A DNA stretch of 64,000 nt from an uncultured Bacteroidaceae bacterium (GCA_905234605.1 CAJOIE010000010.1:62001-126000); one strand, 5' to 3'. Positions 20,196 through 31,200 are shown, counted from the stretch's first letter. Notes: generated by a model not told the origin, from the letters alone. A program made the numbers and translations.

Positions 20196-20318
20196 TAATT
20201 CATCACCCATACGATATTTGATGTCGTAGTTCTTCGCAAGCGAAGCGGCAGAGCCGAGCGGATGATGAAGTCTAATTCTTCATCGGTGAAACCGTAATGA
20301 GAGGCGAGGAGTTTGTCC
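20196..20318 (-). repeat. Partial duplication of the 3' end of the adjacent MTase gene, carrying a 29-bp palindrome-containing insert
   Basis: Near-identical to 20703-20806 apart from the inserted cttcgcaagcgaagcggcagagccgagcg. Confidence 0.8.
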
Positions 20319-20636
20319 CTTAAGATTTACAGCCTTGGCCCATTGTTCAATGAGTTGTTCCTGCAACTCATCTATTTCCCAATTTGCAGGGCTTCCTTCG
20401 CGGCTTTCAGCATTTCCACTTGCTGTAAGGCTTGCTGTCGCGTAGCATGCGACGATGGACGCCCCAATGAGAGGCGCACCTGCCGTGCAGAGTCCTGCAT
20501 GCTCTGATAGATTGAATCTATAAAAATCTTCTGTCCCATTTTGTATATCTTTTATGTAGTTGTTAATTGCTTGTATAGCTATGTTTGAAAAGCCTTCATG
20601 GGCTATCACATTGAATATGTGTTGTAACTTGTTCAT
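20280..20636 (-). CDS. Small hypothetical protein; C-terminus reads out of frame into the duplicated MTase fragment
   Basis: 118-aa ORF; last ~12 aa come from the duplicated segment in the wrong frame. Confidence 0.4.
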   Translation of the reverse strand: MNKLQHIFNVIAHEGFSNIAIQAINNYIKDIQNGTEDFYRFNLSEHAGLCTAGAPLIGASIVACYATASLTASGNAESREGSPANWEIDELQEQLIEQWAKAVNLKGQTPRLSLRFHR

Positions 20637-20699
20637 ATTGCATTATCTCATTATGTTGATACGGAAGTTGTATAAATCTTCTGAAAGTTAACCTGCAAC

Positions 20700-23600
20700 T
20701 CATTCATTCAACTCATCACCCATACGATATTTGATGTCGTAGTTGATGATGAAGTCTAATTCTTCTTCGGTGAAACCGTAATGAGAGGCGAGAAGTTTGT
20801 CAATCTCGTCAATGATAGGTTTGGATTTCCGTACATAGTATTGCTTCTGTACTACGACGCCATGTTTAGCAGATATCTCTTTTGAAATAGCATTATCCTC
20901 TAATGACTGTATATATTCTCTTCCCAATTTCTCAAGTTTTTGTTCTTCATCCAAAGATTTCGTATTGAATCGGAAGGCAAAAATCATATAGTCTTTAAGG
21001 TTAAACATATCAAAATGAAGCGAGTAATACCACCAAAACACGTCACTGCTCAACACACAAATAGTAACATAATTACTAATTGGATATATAATCGCACTCT
21101 TTTCGCTTGCATTATTTGTTCCGAAAGTTTTATCCAGAAAAACTTTCCAGTACCTTCCTCCTGCAGTTCGATAATAAATGCTATTATCTATGCTGGAAAC
21201 GATAGAAGACTTATAACAACTAATCGCGCAATCCTTATAGAATTTGTTTATCATCTTCATTTCTATTGAAGATTTAAACTTGAGAATTGATGTTGTTAGC
21301 CCAATTGCATCATCTGAGTTTTTTGTATATACAAGAGTATTAAACAAAAGGATTCTGTTTTCAGAAAGCCATCTTCTTATACCTGTTGTAAATAGTTCTT
21401 TTTCAATACCTTTTGCTAATAGTTCAATAATTAAGCGTTGGTCAACTCCACTAAATAATCCACTCGGTCTCTCATCATAGCATGAAATCCATACTTTGTT
21501 GCATAATTTTGGTTTAATTATATTCTGCAAGGATTCCATTCGTTGAGTATTCATAGAAGGCAGAGGCACAATAAGTCCCGTTCTTGCAATGCTCATTCCA
21601 AGAAGAACTGTTCGTTCAGCAACGTAAGCATGAAGATTACCACAATTCAACGTTTTATACAAACCTTCCTGTATTTGATATGTTGCTTTTACTTTCTTAT
21701 ACTCCACATACGGCGGATTACCAATAATCACATCAAAGCCCCCGTGGTCGTTGATAATCTCGTAGAACTCGGCCAGCCAGTGGAAGGGCTGGTGGGAACT
21801 GAGCCAGACATCGTAATCGACGGTGGAGGAGATAGAGCCGTACATCTGACGGTTCAGTAGGTCGTTGAGGGTAGCGAGGCGGACTTTCAAGTCGTGCTTG
21901 GCACGCTTGAAGGCTGCCATATCCTCGGCTTGCGTCAGTTGAACGGTCTTGAAGACATCGTAGGTCAGTGCCACCTTCTCCATTTCCTCCGTCACTGTAT
22001 TGCGGAACTCCTCTGCCGTGAAAAAGTCGGAATAAGCAATGCCAGCCTCTAACTCTTTCTGCGTGGCATAGCCTACAAGGGTGTTGCCACAACGGATGTT
22101 GAAGTCGATGTCGGGGAGCGGGTCGAGACCTAAGTTGCGGTCGCGCTTGTCCACATCTACCACAGCCACCATCTTCAGGAACAGGCGGAGTTTGGCAATC
22201 TCAGTAGCCTCCACCATAATGTCAACGCCATAGAGGTTGCGCAGGATGATGCTCTTGTAGATGAAGTATTGGATGTTCTTGCCGATGCAAGCGTCCCCTT
22301 GGACCGAGCGGGAGCGGTATTTGTTTTGTATCTCCTGCAACTGACGGGTGAAAAGGTGCTGGTTCTGCTCGTGGAACTCCTGCATACGGGAAATGCACAC
22401 CTCGTAAAGCGGTTCAAGGATGTTAAGGGCAGCAAAGAGGAAAGCGCCTGAGCCGCAAGTGGGGTCGAGGATAGTGACACGCTGCAAAGCGTCGTAAAAA
22501 TACTCCACAAACAAGTGGTTCTGCGTATGAGAAAGATAGTCGTAGGCAAACTGCCGGATGTCCAGATTGTAGGTGATGAAATCGTTGATGGCAGTAATCT
22601 CACCGTTCTCTATCTTTGCCTTGATGCTACGATAGCGTTGCAGTCGCTCAATGGTCTCACGCCAAATCTCGGTAGGCAGTGCCAAGGCATCAGGTGTACG
22701 CTCGTTCCAATGGCTGCGACGCTCCAAGAGGTTAGGTTGTGTGGTGTCGATGCCAACGGCAATTTCCTCTGGGATGGGCTGGTCGTGACCTTTCTTTACT
22801 GCGTCAAAGATGTATCGGTCGCCGCTGTCACGGAGGAACTGCCACAGTTCGCCATTGGTCTTGAAGAGTTTTTCGTCTTTCTGCTTCACAGCATCCATCA
22901 GATAAGGGATGATGGTGTTGCGACCTATGTACTCCGTGATGTCTTCCTTGGTGTAGTAGGCTCCCATCTGGGCACGGTCGTTGATGTACTGCTCGAAGAT
23001 ATAGCCCAGCACGTCGCCGTCATGCGGTCGTCGAGATGCCAGTGCCACTTGTCGAAGAAGTCGAAGAGACTGCGGAAAGCCTCGTCGGCTATGTCAAGTC
23101 CGGCATAGTCCTGCTCTATCTGGTGAACGTCGAACATACCACCGTTCAGATAGGGGATGCGCCCATAGACGGTTTCAAATGCCTGGTCGTGGTGAGGCGC
23201 GTTCAGTCCGTCGTGGAACAGGCTGACGAGGAAGCCTTTGTAGAACTTGTTGAAGAAGCGGTCCTCTCCCTCGTTCTCCTGGGTCCACTCCAACTTATGG
23301 CGCAAGTAATCGACATCGCCATCGAGGAAGCCTTTCTTCTGAATGAAGTAGCAGAACATGAGGCGGTTGAGCATAACGCTGGTGTACCACTGCTTGTTCT
23401 TGTTGTCCTTGTCGGCCAGGTGGTCGTCAATGCCTGTGATGAACTTGGCGAAGTTGGTGTGCTCCTTCTTGAATCCAGCATAAAAGTCCTTGGTGATTTT
23501 CTCGGAGTTGATGAGGAAAGCCGCCTGTACCTTCTCGATGATGTCAAGGATGGTAGGCGTTTCGTCGTCGAGCGAGAAAGAGAGGCCCTCCATCTTCTCA

Positions 23601-23977
23601 AACAGGAAACTGGCCTTATCGACCGTATCGTATTCCACCAACACCAAGTCACGCTTCTCCACTTTCTTGACAGGGGCTACCCAGAGGTGGTGCATCGTAT
23701 CAGGCACCACGAAGATGCAGATATAGTTCTCGGCATTCTTGCGGAGTTTGGTGTCCAGTTTCTTGCAGATGGACGAGACAGGTATCTCGTCAACCTTGCA
23801 TTGCAGAATCTGGAAGCCGCTACGCTCGGCTATCTGCTCTATCTGGAAGGTTCGCTCATCAATGGTATATTCGGGCAGCAGGGTAGCACCCGAAGGATTG
23901 TTCCATCCCATTTCTGTGATGAACAACTCGCGGAAATTACTCTCAGACAGATATTGGTTAAATACGTTTCTTTTCAT
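20700..23977 (-). pseudogene. Eco57I/PglX-like N6-adenine DNA methyltransferase split by a frameshift near 23020-23035
   Basis: ORF 22925-23977 (N-terminus) and ORF 20700-23048 (DPTCGSGAFLFAALN, VIIGNPPYVEYKK); frames join at ...HWHLDDR/HDGDVLGYIFEQYINDRAQMGAYYTKEDITEYI. Confidence 0.85.
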
Positions 23978-23982
23978 GGTTC

Positions 23983-25002
23983 TTATGATTTTATTTCCCA
24001 GTATCCTGTTTTTTCAGAACCAATACGGGTAATAAGTCCTTTTCCTTTTAATGCTTCTATGTCTCGCAGTATGGTGCGTTTGGTTACGCCAAGCTTTTCT
24101 GCCATTTGTGTAGTGGAAATGGCAGGAGTTTGCTTGACCATGTTGATAATGGTATGTTGTCTATCGGTGACATCGGTAACATCATCAGATTTGTCACCGA
24201 TAACATCTTGCTCCATTGACCTCTTAAACTGCTCAATCTCCTGCTGAAGATTCCTGATGTGCAAGTCGAACATGACACGACGGAAAACGTCTATGTCATC
24301 TTTCTCACGGGCATCAACCAGAGCCTGAATATACTCAGCCTTTTGCTCTTTCATCACTTTCGTCGGAATGAGCTGGTATTCATATTGCAGATGGTTCATC
24401 AGCAGGCGCGACATACGGCCATTGCCGTCTGCCCATGGATGAATGGTGACAAGACGGAAGTGAGCATCGAAACTCAGTGCGTAGGCCTTCATGACGTTTT
24501 CCTTTTCTGTCTTGGCCCGTTGTTCATTCAGCCATTCGCAGAACTCTTTCAGCCGTGCTGGTACCTTCTGGAAATTCAGATAGGATTTTCCTTCCGTTCC
24601 TGCCCTCACATTCAGTAATCGAAGATCACCATTAGCCGAAGAGAAATCACCAAGTATGGTTTTGTAAGTGCTACCTGTGTTTCTCATGACAATCGCGGCC
24701 AGCGACTTCAGTAAGTCAATGGTAATGGGTACATGCTGCCCTGCCAGCTTTCGGCTTCGCTCGTATGCAGCTTTCAGGTCGAGGTTCATCAATAATTCCT
24801 GCATGGTGCGTCCTTCGGCCGTTATGCCCTCATCGAACAGCAATTGGTTCTCTATCTCTGTCACCGTACTTCCTTCGATTGCCGTGGAATGTGTAATCAG
24901 TGAGTAGAGATAGAACTTTTCATAGTCTATCTGTTCGGCAATGCCTAAAGACAAGTATTCTTTAAGTACAGCCAACAGTTGATGTCTGGATTCCTGCTTC
25001 AT
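23983..25002 (-). CDS. Fic-domain protein with C-terminal HTH
   Basis: HPWADGNGRMSRLL Fic motif; STAIEG matches [S/T]xxxE[G/N] inhibitory motif; C-terminal TQMAEKLGVTKRTILRDIEALKGKGLI. Confidence 0.9.
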   Translation of the reverse strand: MKQESRHQLLAVLKEYLSLGIAEQIDYEKFYLYSLITHSTAIEGSTVTEIENQLLFDEGITAEGRTMQELLMNLDLKAAYERSRKLAGQHVPITIDLLKSLAAIVMRNTGSTYKTILGDFSSANGDLRLLNVRAGTEGKSYLNFQKVPARLKEFCEWLNEQRAKTEKENVMKAYALSFDAHFRLVTIHPWADGNGRMSRLLMNHLQYEYQLIPTKVMKEQKAEYIQALVDAREKDDIDVFRRVMFDLHIRNLQQEIEQFKRSMEQDVIGDKSDDVTDVTDRQHTIINMVKQTPAISTTQMAEKLGVTKRTILRDIEALKGKGLITRIGSEKTGYWEIKS

Positions 25003-28000
25003 ATATCAGTATTCTTCAGTCCCATCGAGCAAATGATGGTGGGGTCTTTATGTTTTGTTTTGTCTTCGTCAACACGGCAGAGATTGGCATTCTCATACAT
25101 CTCAATGACAGTATCTACAATGTCGTCGTGGGTGCTGCCAGTACGCATCATACGGCCCAGGATAAACTTGGAGTTCTCCAACAACGGATAGTTATAAATC
25201 TGGTCGATGGCAAACTTCAACAGTCTTTTCTTCTCTTGAGTGTAGAAGAGGTTCAGGGGTTGCTCGTAGTAGTGATTCAGCAGGTCGTAGATCTTACGCT
25301 TCGTGCTGAAACGACTACCGAGAATGCCACCGACATTGGTGTTTTCGTTCTTGATGCCCTTGATGGCTTTCTCGACTAATGCCAAATGGTTGTCCTGCGG
25401 CTCTAATCTTGGTTCGTTGAGCGGACAGACCATAGCCTGAAGGATGCGCTTCTGCGACTGGCTGACAATCTCACCCTTGGAGTTGAACCACGTCAGCACG
25501 TCAAAATCATTATAGGTCCGGGCATACGTGATGACCCCATCCTCGATGGCACTATTGGCCTGTTTGGTGGAATAAGCGATATTGGGTATCTCGGGAATGA
25601 TGCGCTTCAACTCCGGGTTGGCATCGGTGGCGTTCTTCCAGATTTGGAAAGCCTGTGATCCGAGATCCACATCCACATCGTCCTCGTCTTCGTCCAGACT
25701 GCCGCTCTTCTCGTTATACATATCGCGGAGGTTCTGCTCATTGCCCTCGAAGAACACTTCGTCGCTGCCCACAATGCCCGCATTCTCATTGATACGGGCA
25801 TTCAGACGGGTTCGCAAATGAATGATTTCTTCCACTTTATTGGCAGGGAAGAACGAGTAGCAATAGATTTGCTCAGAACTCTGGTCGATACGGTCCACAC
25901 GTCCGGCACGCTGAATGAGGCGGATGATGGCCCAAGGCAGGTCGTAGTTCACAATGACGTGAGCATCCTGCAAGTTCTGTCCTTCACTGAGGACGTCGGT
26001 AGCAATCAGCACCCGCAGTTCGTTGTCTGCTGAGACATCCGCCTGGTTGCTCAGTGGCGAGAAGCGTTCAACTATGGCCGTAGGATTCTTGCTGCCTCCC
26101 GTTGCTTTGTCTATGTGCTGTATGCCACGCTTCTTCAACTGGTGATAAACGTAGTTGGCGGTATCAGAATACTGTGTGAACACAATGACTTTATCGCTGG
26201 GGTGTTTCGTGCAGAGCAGTTCTTGCAGTTCGTTGAGTTTCTGGTCGGTCTGCGGGTTCCAGGCATCACAGAGGTTGATCATGGCAATCAACTGCTCACA
26301 GTCCTTCTTCAACTGCTGCTTCAAGGTGCGCTTAAAGTATTTGGCATCTATCCATTGCACATTGTTCTTGCCTATCAGTCCGTTGTAATACTCCTCGGCC
26401 TTCTTCATATAGACGGCCATGTCGTTGGGAACCTGTATGAGATTGTCGCCGGATGCTTCTTCTTCCTGTTCATCGTCGTTGGAGAAGATGTCGTTGATGT
26501 CAGCGTCGTCAATGAAGTCTTCAGGGAAAGTGTTCTCGTCGCTGATAGGCAACTTGAGTTTGTTGTCAATGGCATAGATAAACACCGCATTGCGCAGAAT
26601 ATGGCGGTACAGCGTCAGCAAGAAAGAAAAACCGCTGCTATCAATACGCTTGAAGAAAGTGCTTTTGCAGAACCCCATCATACGCTCGCCAGCACGGGAG
26701 AGATTAGCAATCAGGTCACTTTCATATTTGGAAGCGTCTTCTGCTTTCTTCTCGTCCAAATAATGAATCAGTCCGTAGCGGGGCAGTTTCAGACTTTCCA
26801 TCAAGCCAATCATCTCTACAGAATAGAGACGGCTATATTGGTCGCCATCAACCGTAGTGAACTTCACGGCCTTTGGCACACGGTCAGGGAAATATGACTT
26901 ATGCCCATCCTTAAACTCCAAGTACTTACGCCCGCTCTTGGGGTCAGTCTTGGCATAGTTATCTTTGATGAATGTTCGGGTACGGCGAACCAAGAAAAGT
27001 TTCATCAGTTCCTGCCAGTCTTCCTGACATTCACTACGCTCAAATGCCTTGATACTTCTGATGAAGTCCTCATGCTTCTCGGCAAACTTGCGTTCACCGC
27101 CAATTTCGCGAATGTAGGCTTCGGGGCGAATGCCTAAATCAGTGTCATCATCGACGAACAGGCGCAGTTGACTGCTCAAGTCCTTGTATTGCTTATTATA
27201 GGGGGTTGCCGTCAGCAGCAGCACCTTGCAGTCCTGCTTCTGAATAAGGTCTCGGATGTTGCGATAGCGTGTGCCCTGACTGTTGCGAAGGTTGTGGCTT
27301 TCATCAACGATAATCAGTTTGTAGTATCTGGCATTGTCCACATCAATGGGTTTAGCCATCGACATAATGTCGGCCTTCAAGTCATACTGCCGACGATACT
27401 TAGCCCACATGTCTTGCAGATTAGCAGGACAGATAATCAGAGTATTGCTGCCAAAGGTATTTTCATACATCTTGGCAATGGCACAGGCGGTGATGGTTTT
27501 TCCCAGTCCCACCACATCGCCAATCATTGCACCGCCACGTTTCTCGTTGTTCAGATGGCGGGCGGCTATCTTGACGGCTGTCTGCTGGAAATCGAAAAGG
27601 CTGCTCCTGAACTCTGGCGGAATGGTGAACTCCTTAATGCCGGTACGAGCCTCTTCGCTCAGATGGTAGGCTGTCTTCAAGTAAATATAATAAGGTGGTA
27701 TCTCCCGTTCTCCTGCCCAGCTGTTGTCAATAATCTCTATCAGCTCTTTGGTGATGTCAAGGCAGAACTTATCTTCCCATCGGTCATCAAACCAACGGGA
27801 TAGTTTCTCGGCACTGTCGCTGTCGCCAAACTCTGCATTCAGCTCACCTTGTTTAGTCAATCCCGAATAAGTAAGATTGCTGCTACCCATGATAGCCTGA
27901 ATCTTATTGAAGTTGTCGTCAGGACGATGGGCAAGGTACAACTTGGCGTGAAGTGGTTCACGCAGATATAACTTCACACAGACCTTCTCGTCTTTCATCT

Positions 28001-28385
28001 GTGCCGAGAGGCGACGAAGGGTAAACTCGTCTTGCTTGGTTGGCAGGCCCAACTGGAGCTGACGCTTAAAGTCACGGGCTATCTCCAGTTTGCACTGACT
28101 GACATAGTTGGCATCAGGTAGAACCTGCTCTGTGTATAGTTGTCGGATTAATTCTTCCGCAGGACGGTGCATACCAATCAACAAGCGGCATTTGCGGAAG
28201 ATGCGCTTGTCATTTTCATAAACGTAATCACCCGTGAGGGTGTCTATCTGTTCTACTGCGAGGTTCCACCCCCGCAGATTAAAATAGCCGACGCAGAAGT
28301 CCACACGTTTCACGCCCACATTGGTGATGATACCCTGTAGTCCTTCTGCGAATGTGGTATCTATGTTATCATATATCCTTGCCAT
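24999..28385 (-). CDS. SNF2/SF2 helicase with N-terminal phospholipase D-like nuclease domain
   Basis: HAKLYLAHRPDDNFNKIQAIMGSSNLTYSGL (PLD); GDVVGLGKTITACAIA, VDESHNLRN, LLLTATPYNK, RAGRVDRIDQ. Confidence 0.9.
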   Translation of the reverse strand: MARIYDNIDTTFAEGLQGIITNVGVKRVDFCVGYFNLRGWNLAVEQIDTLTGDYVYENDKRIFRKCRLLIGMHRPAEELIRQLYTEQVLPDANYVSQCKLEIARDFKRQLQLGLPTKQDEFTLRRLSAQMKDEKVCVKLYLREPLHAKLYLAHRPDDNFNKIQAIMGSSNLTYSGLTKQGELNAEFGDSDSAEKLSRWFDDRWEDKFCLDITKELIEIIDNSWAGEREIPPYYIYLKTAYHLSEEARTGIKEFTIPPEFRSSLFDFQQTAVKIAARHLNNEKRGGAMIGDVVGLGKTITACAIAKMYENTFGSNTLIICPANLQDMWAKYRRQYDLKADIMSMAKPIDVDNARYYKLIIVDESHNLRNSQGTRYRNIRDLIQKQDCKVLLLTATPYNKQYKDLSSQLRLFVDDDTDLGIRPEAYIREIGGERKFAEKHEDFIRSIKAFERSECQEDWQELMKLFLVRRTRTFIKDNYAKTDPKSGRKYLEFKDGHKSYFPDRVPKAVKFTTVDGDQYSRLYSVEMIGLMESLKLPRYGLIHYLDEKKAEDASKYESDLIANLSRAGERMMGFCKSTFFKRIDSSGFSFLLTLYRHILRNAVFIYAIDNKLKLPISDENTFPEDFIDDADINDIFSNDDEQEEEASGDNLIQVPNDMAVYMKKAEEYYNGLIGKNNVQWIDAKYFKRTLKQQLKKDCEQLIAMINLCDAWNPQTDQKLNELQELLCTKHPSDKVIVFTQYSDTANYVYHQLKKRGIQHIDKATGGSKNPTAIVERFSPLSNQADVSADNELRVLIATDVLSEGQNLQDAHVIVNYDLPWAIIRLIQRAGRVDRIDQSSEQIYCYSFFPANKVEEIIHLRTRLNARINENAGIVGSDEVFFEGNEQNLRDMYNEKSGSLDEDEDDVDVDLGSQAFQIWKNATDANPELKRIIPEIPNIAYSTKQANSAIEDGVITYARTYNDFDVLTWFNSKGEIVSQSQKRILQAMVCPLNEPRLEPQDNHLALVEKAIKGIKNENTNVGGILGSRFSTKRKIYDLLNHYYEQPLNLFYTQEKKRLLKFAIDQIYNYPLLENSKFILGRMMRTGSTHDDIVDTVIEMYENANLCRVDEDKTKHKDPTIICSMGLKNTDI

Positions 28386-28470
28386 ACTAATTCATTTTAT
28401 AATTACGCATCCTTTATCTCTCACTGGGCTAAATCATACTGTCACTCACGCCCAATCCTTTTTGATGAAA

Positions 28471-28737
28471 TTACCGGTGCTGCCGCCAAGCTTGCTGTGT
28501 GGGGCAGGTCGGCTTCAAGCGTGGCGTGCTCCAAGGCGTTAAGAGACATAGTAGTGCTGCACCACTCCAAGGGAGTGACATGCGCTCGTCGCTCTTCGCG
28601 GCATAGCCAGTGAGGTCGGGTTCAGGGCAATATGCAATATACATCTCGCCTGCAGGGTAGCTATCGTCTTTGTAGATGAAAACAGCAACGCGGCCGCAGA
28701 CGCTATGCTCTTTCGGCCCAGTGATATGACTTATCAT
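28471..28737 (-). pseudogene. Decayed HicB-like/small antitoxin-type protein remnant
   Basis: N-terminus ...VAVFIYKDDSYPAGEMYIAYCPEPDLTGYAAKSDE; downstream VVQHYY and LEHATLEADL fall in different frames. Confidence 0.55.
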
Positions 28738-28844
28738 GGCGCATACTGCTGTCGTGAAAACGCTACAAAGCTACGCAGAAAAACAATAGTATGTAGTCAT
28801 TCCATACTCATTAGCTTTTCTCATGGGGCCCGGTGATGTTGCTC

Positions 28845-29969
28845 CTACTTGCTCCCTTTCCTGCGGTTGCATTCGCGGCACAGCATCTGGCAGTTCTCGA
28901 CGACCGTCCGCCCTCCGTCGCGCCAAGGGGTGATGTGGTCGCCCTCCATGAACTCCAGGTCGAACTCCTTGCCGCAGTGAGCACAGTGGTGTTCCTGTCG
29001 TTCCCACACGGTCAGCTTGATGTCGTCGGGGAAGGCACGCAGGTCGAGACAGTGCTCATCGCCAGTGAGAACGTAGGGGATGATGCCTGCAGGCCGCTGT
29101 ATCTCGCTGTCGCGCATGAGGGCGGAGATGCGCTGGCCTATAGCTGCGGTGTCCAACGCCTTGCAGCCGTATTTGTCGTAGAGTTCGGCCCAGTCCAGAC
29201 CCTTCATAATCTTCTTGAAGCGCTTCATGTCGAAGTTTGTGATGGCCCAGTTCAGCACGGCCTGGAAGTACGACCATAGCAGGTTGGCATTAGGATCGTG
29301 CTGGTGAGTGGCCATATATCCGACCGCCGTCTGCCGTTTGCCTTGCCGCGTTTCGTGGTCGGCCATCCATTCCAATGCCTTCTTGAGGAAGTCCTGACGG
29401 ATGGGTGTACCAACGACGAGGTCCTTGCCCAGCCGGTATGCCCCACAATTTGACTTAGAGAAGTGCCGCTTGGCATCGCTCACGAATGGTCCTGCATAGA
29501 CGGCATTGTTAATTTCCTGCTCGTTGAGCGGCTTGCCTGCAATGTTGATAGTTCGGAACCACTCCAGCTTCTCCGACGCCTCGCCCTCGCAGACATAGAT
29601 GGTCAGCCGGTAGTCGAGGATGCGGCGCTGGATGTCCTCGGGCTGGTTGAAGAAGTTCTTGAAGTCGTAGGCGAACTTGCCTGCCACGTATTCACACAGT
29701 GAGAGCGTGCGCTGCTGTCCGTCCATCACCTCGTAGGGGCATTCTGCATCGTCCGAACGCCGCACCCAGTACATCACGTTAAGCGGGTAGCCGCTGAGCA
29801 CGGTCGTAATCACCGCCTGCTGCTCACGCTCGTTGTAGATGAACTCGCGCTGGTAGGGAGGACGTATGTCCAGCTGTCCGCCATAGCCTCGCACGCCTTG
29901 CTCGTCGTTGTTCACATAGTCACGGGTGATCTCGCCGACGGTCACATCTATTTGCCTGATTGTCATCAT
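28845..29969 (-). CDS. DUF262 (GmrSD/ParB-like) protein with C-terminal HNH endonuclease domain
   Basis: DIRPPYQREFIYNEREQQAVI, VMDGQQRTLSL; C-terminal HHCAHCGKEFDLEFMEGDHITPWRDGGRTVVENCQMLCRECNRRKG. Confidence 0.9.
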   Translation of the reverse strand: MMTIRQIDVTVGEITRDYVNNDEQGVRGYGGQLDIRPPYQREFIYNEREQQAVITTVLSGYPLNVMYWVRRSDDAECPYEVMDGQQRTLSLCEYVAGKFAYDFKNFFNQPEDIQRRILDYRLTIYVCEGEASEKLEWFRTINIAGKPLNEQEINNAVYAGPFVSDAKRHFSKSNCGAYRLGKDLVVGTPIRQDFLKKALEWMADHETRQGKRQTAVGYMATHQHDPNANLLWSYFQAVLNWAITNFDMKRFKKIMKGLDWAELYDKYGCKALDTAAIGQRISALMRDSEIQRPAGIIPYVLTGDEHCLDLRAFPDDIKLTVWERQEHHCAHCGKEFDLEFMEGDHITPWRDGGRTVVENCQMLCRECNRRKGSK

Positions 29970-30072
29970 ATCTTTTGGGGCTGTTTGTTGCGGATGAAGA
30001 TTCTTGCATATTTGCGCACACCATTGATGTAGGGGCGGTCGTACTTAGCGTAGCCTGGGATTTGCAGTCGCA

Positions 30073-31200
30073 CTAAGATTTCTTCCGAATCAAGATACGG
30101 GCATAGGTTTGCACGTATGTCCTGCCGTCCACTTTGTAGTACGTCTTGCCAATTGGGGGGGGCAATACTTCAAGGACAGGGCCGTCGTTGAGTTTTGATA
30201 CCCGCGTTTCCCGTCCGTTTTTGTCTACTTGAATCTGCTCGCCATAAACTTTGCAGGCCATACCGTACCATGTTTTTGTAATTCCCAATATCTCGAATTG
30301 GTCGGGGTTGTACTTGTCGAGGAAGGTGATGGGAACGCCCATTATGCCGTCGTAGTCGAAGGGGATGTCAGAGGTTTTACCAACTTCTATTGCGTTGTAA
30401 TTGTCATAAGTCGGATAATCCTTGGGTGAGTATTTACATACTAAGACCAACTCCTCGTGCCGGCGTTTGTGGTCAAGGTTTGTGAACCAGCATATATTAC
30501 CGAACTTTGCAAATCTCTTGCCGTGTTCCATGTATGTGTTATTTCTGTCATAATCCTGTGGAACTTGAAACTGTTGGCTACCCGAATTTATGCCAAACCA
30601 TATTTCGTTATGTTGTAGTAGTGGAAAGAACTCCTTATATGAAACAGCGTTGATATTACCTATTATTAAGAACTTCTTCCCGTACTCCATCAGCTGGCCG
30701 ACGTACTCACGGAACAGCGAGAACGGTGGATTGGTGACAACGATGTCGGCCTGTTTGAGCAGTTCGATGCATTCCGTGGAGCGGAAGTCGCCAGTCTGGA
30801 GTATGCTCAACACATTCTTGTCGTTCTGGAGCAGGTAACGTACATCCGAGAGGTCAACTGCACCGTCGCCGTTCATGTCGCGTACCTCAGTAATCTCCAC
30901 CTTGTATGCTATCTTCTTAGGTGTGCTGGTGAAGTCGCCGAAGTCTAAGAGCAACTCGTTGCCCTGCACAGGCGAGCCATTGTAGCAGGTGCAGATGAGT
31001 TTCTTCAATCCCAACTGATTGAAGCGCAGGGCAAAGTACTTGAAGAAATTGCTCTCGTAAGGGTCGTCGCAGTTGCAGAGCACCACCATGTTGCGGAAGT
31101 GCGGCCAATAGTGCTGCAATTCACGCTCGATGTCAGTAAGCTGTGTGTAGAACTCATCTTTCTTTGCCGTCTTGGCTGCGTTCAGGTTCTTGTTGGCCAT
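30073..31200 (-). CDS. Adenine-specific DNA methyltransferase, EcoRI-methylase-like family
   Basis: AKKDEFYTQLTDIERELQHYWPHFRNMVVLCNCDDPYESNFFKYF; IVVTNPPFSLFREYV. Confidence 0.88.
   Translation of the reverse strand: MANKNLNAAKTAKKDEFYTQLTDIERELQHYWPHFRNMVVLCNCDDPYESNFFKYFALRFNQLGLKKLICTCYNGSPVQGNELLLDFGDFTSTPKKIAYKVEITEVRDMNGDGAVDLSDVRYLLQNDKNVLSILQTGDFRSTECIELLKQADIVVTNPPFSLFREYVGQLMEYGKKFLIIGNINAVSYKEFFPLLQHNEIWFGINSGSQQFQVPQDYDRNNTYMEHGKRFAKFGNICWFTNLDHKRRHEELVLVCKYSPKDYPTYDNYNAIEVGKTSDIPFDYDGIMGVPITFLDKYNPDQFEILGITKTWYGMACKVYGEQIQVDKNGRETRVSKLNDGPVLEVLPPPIGKTYYKVDGRTYVQTYARILIRKKS

Noticed and set aside
23036-24247. 403-aa plus-strand ORF antisense to MTase/Fic
   Set aside because: Composition typical of a reverse-complement shadow; the minus strand carries MTase and Fic motifs.
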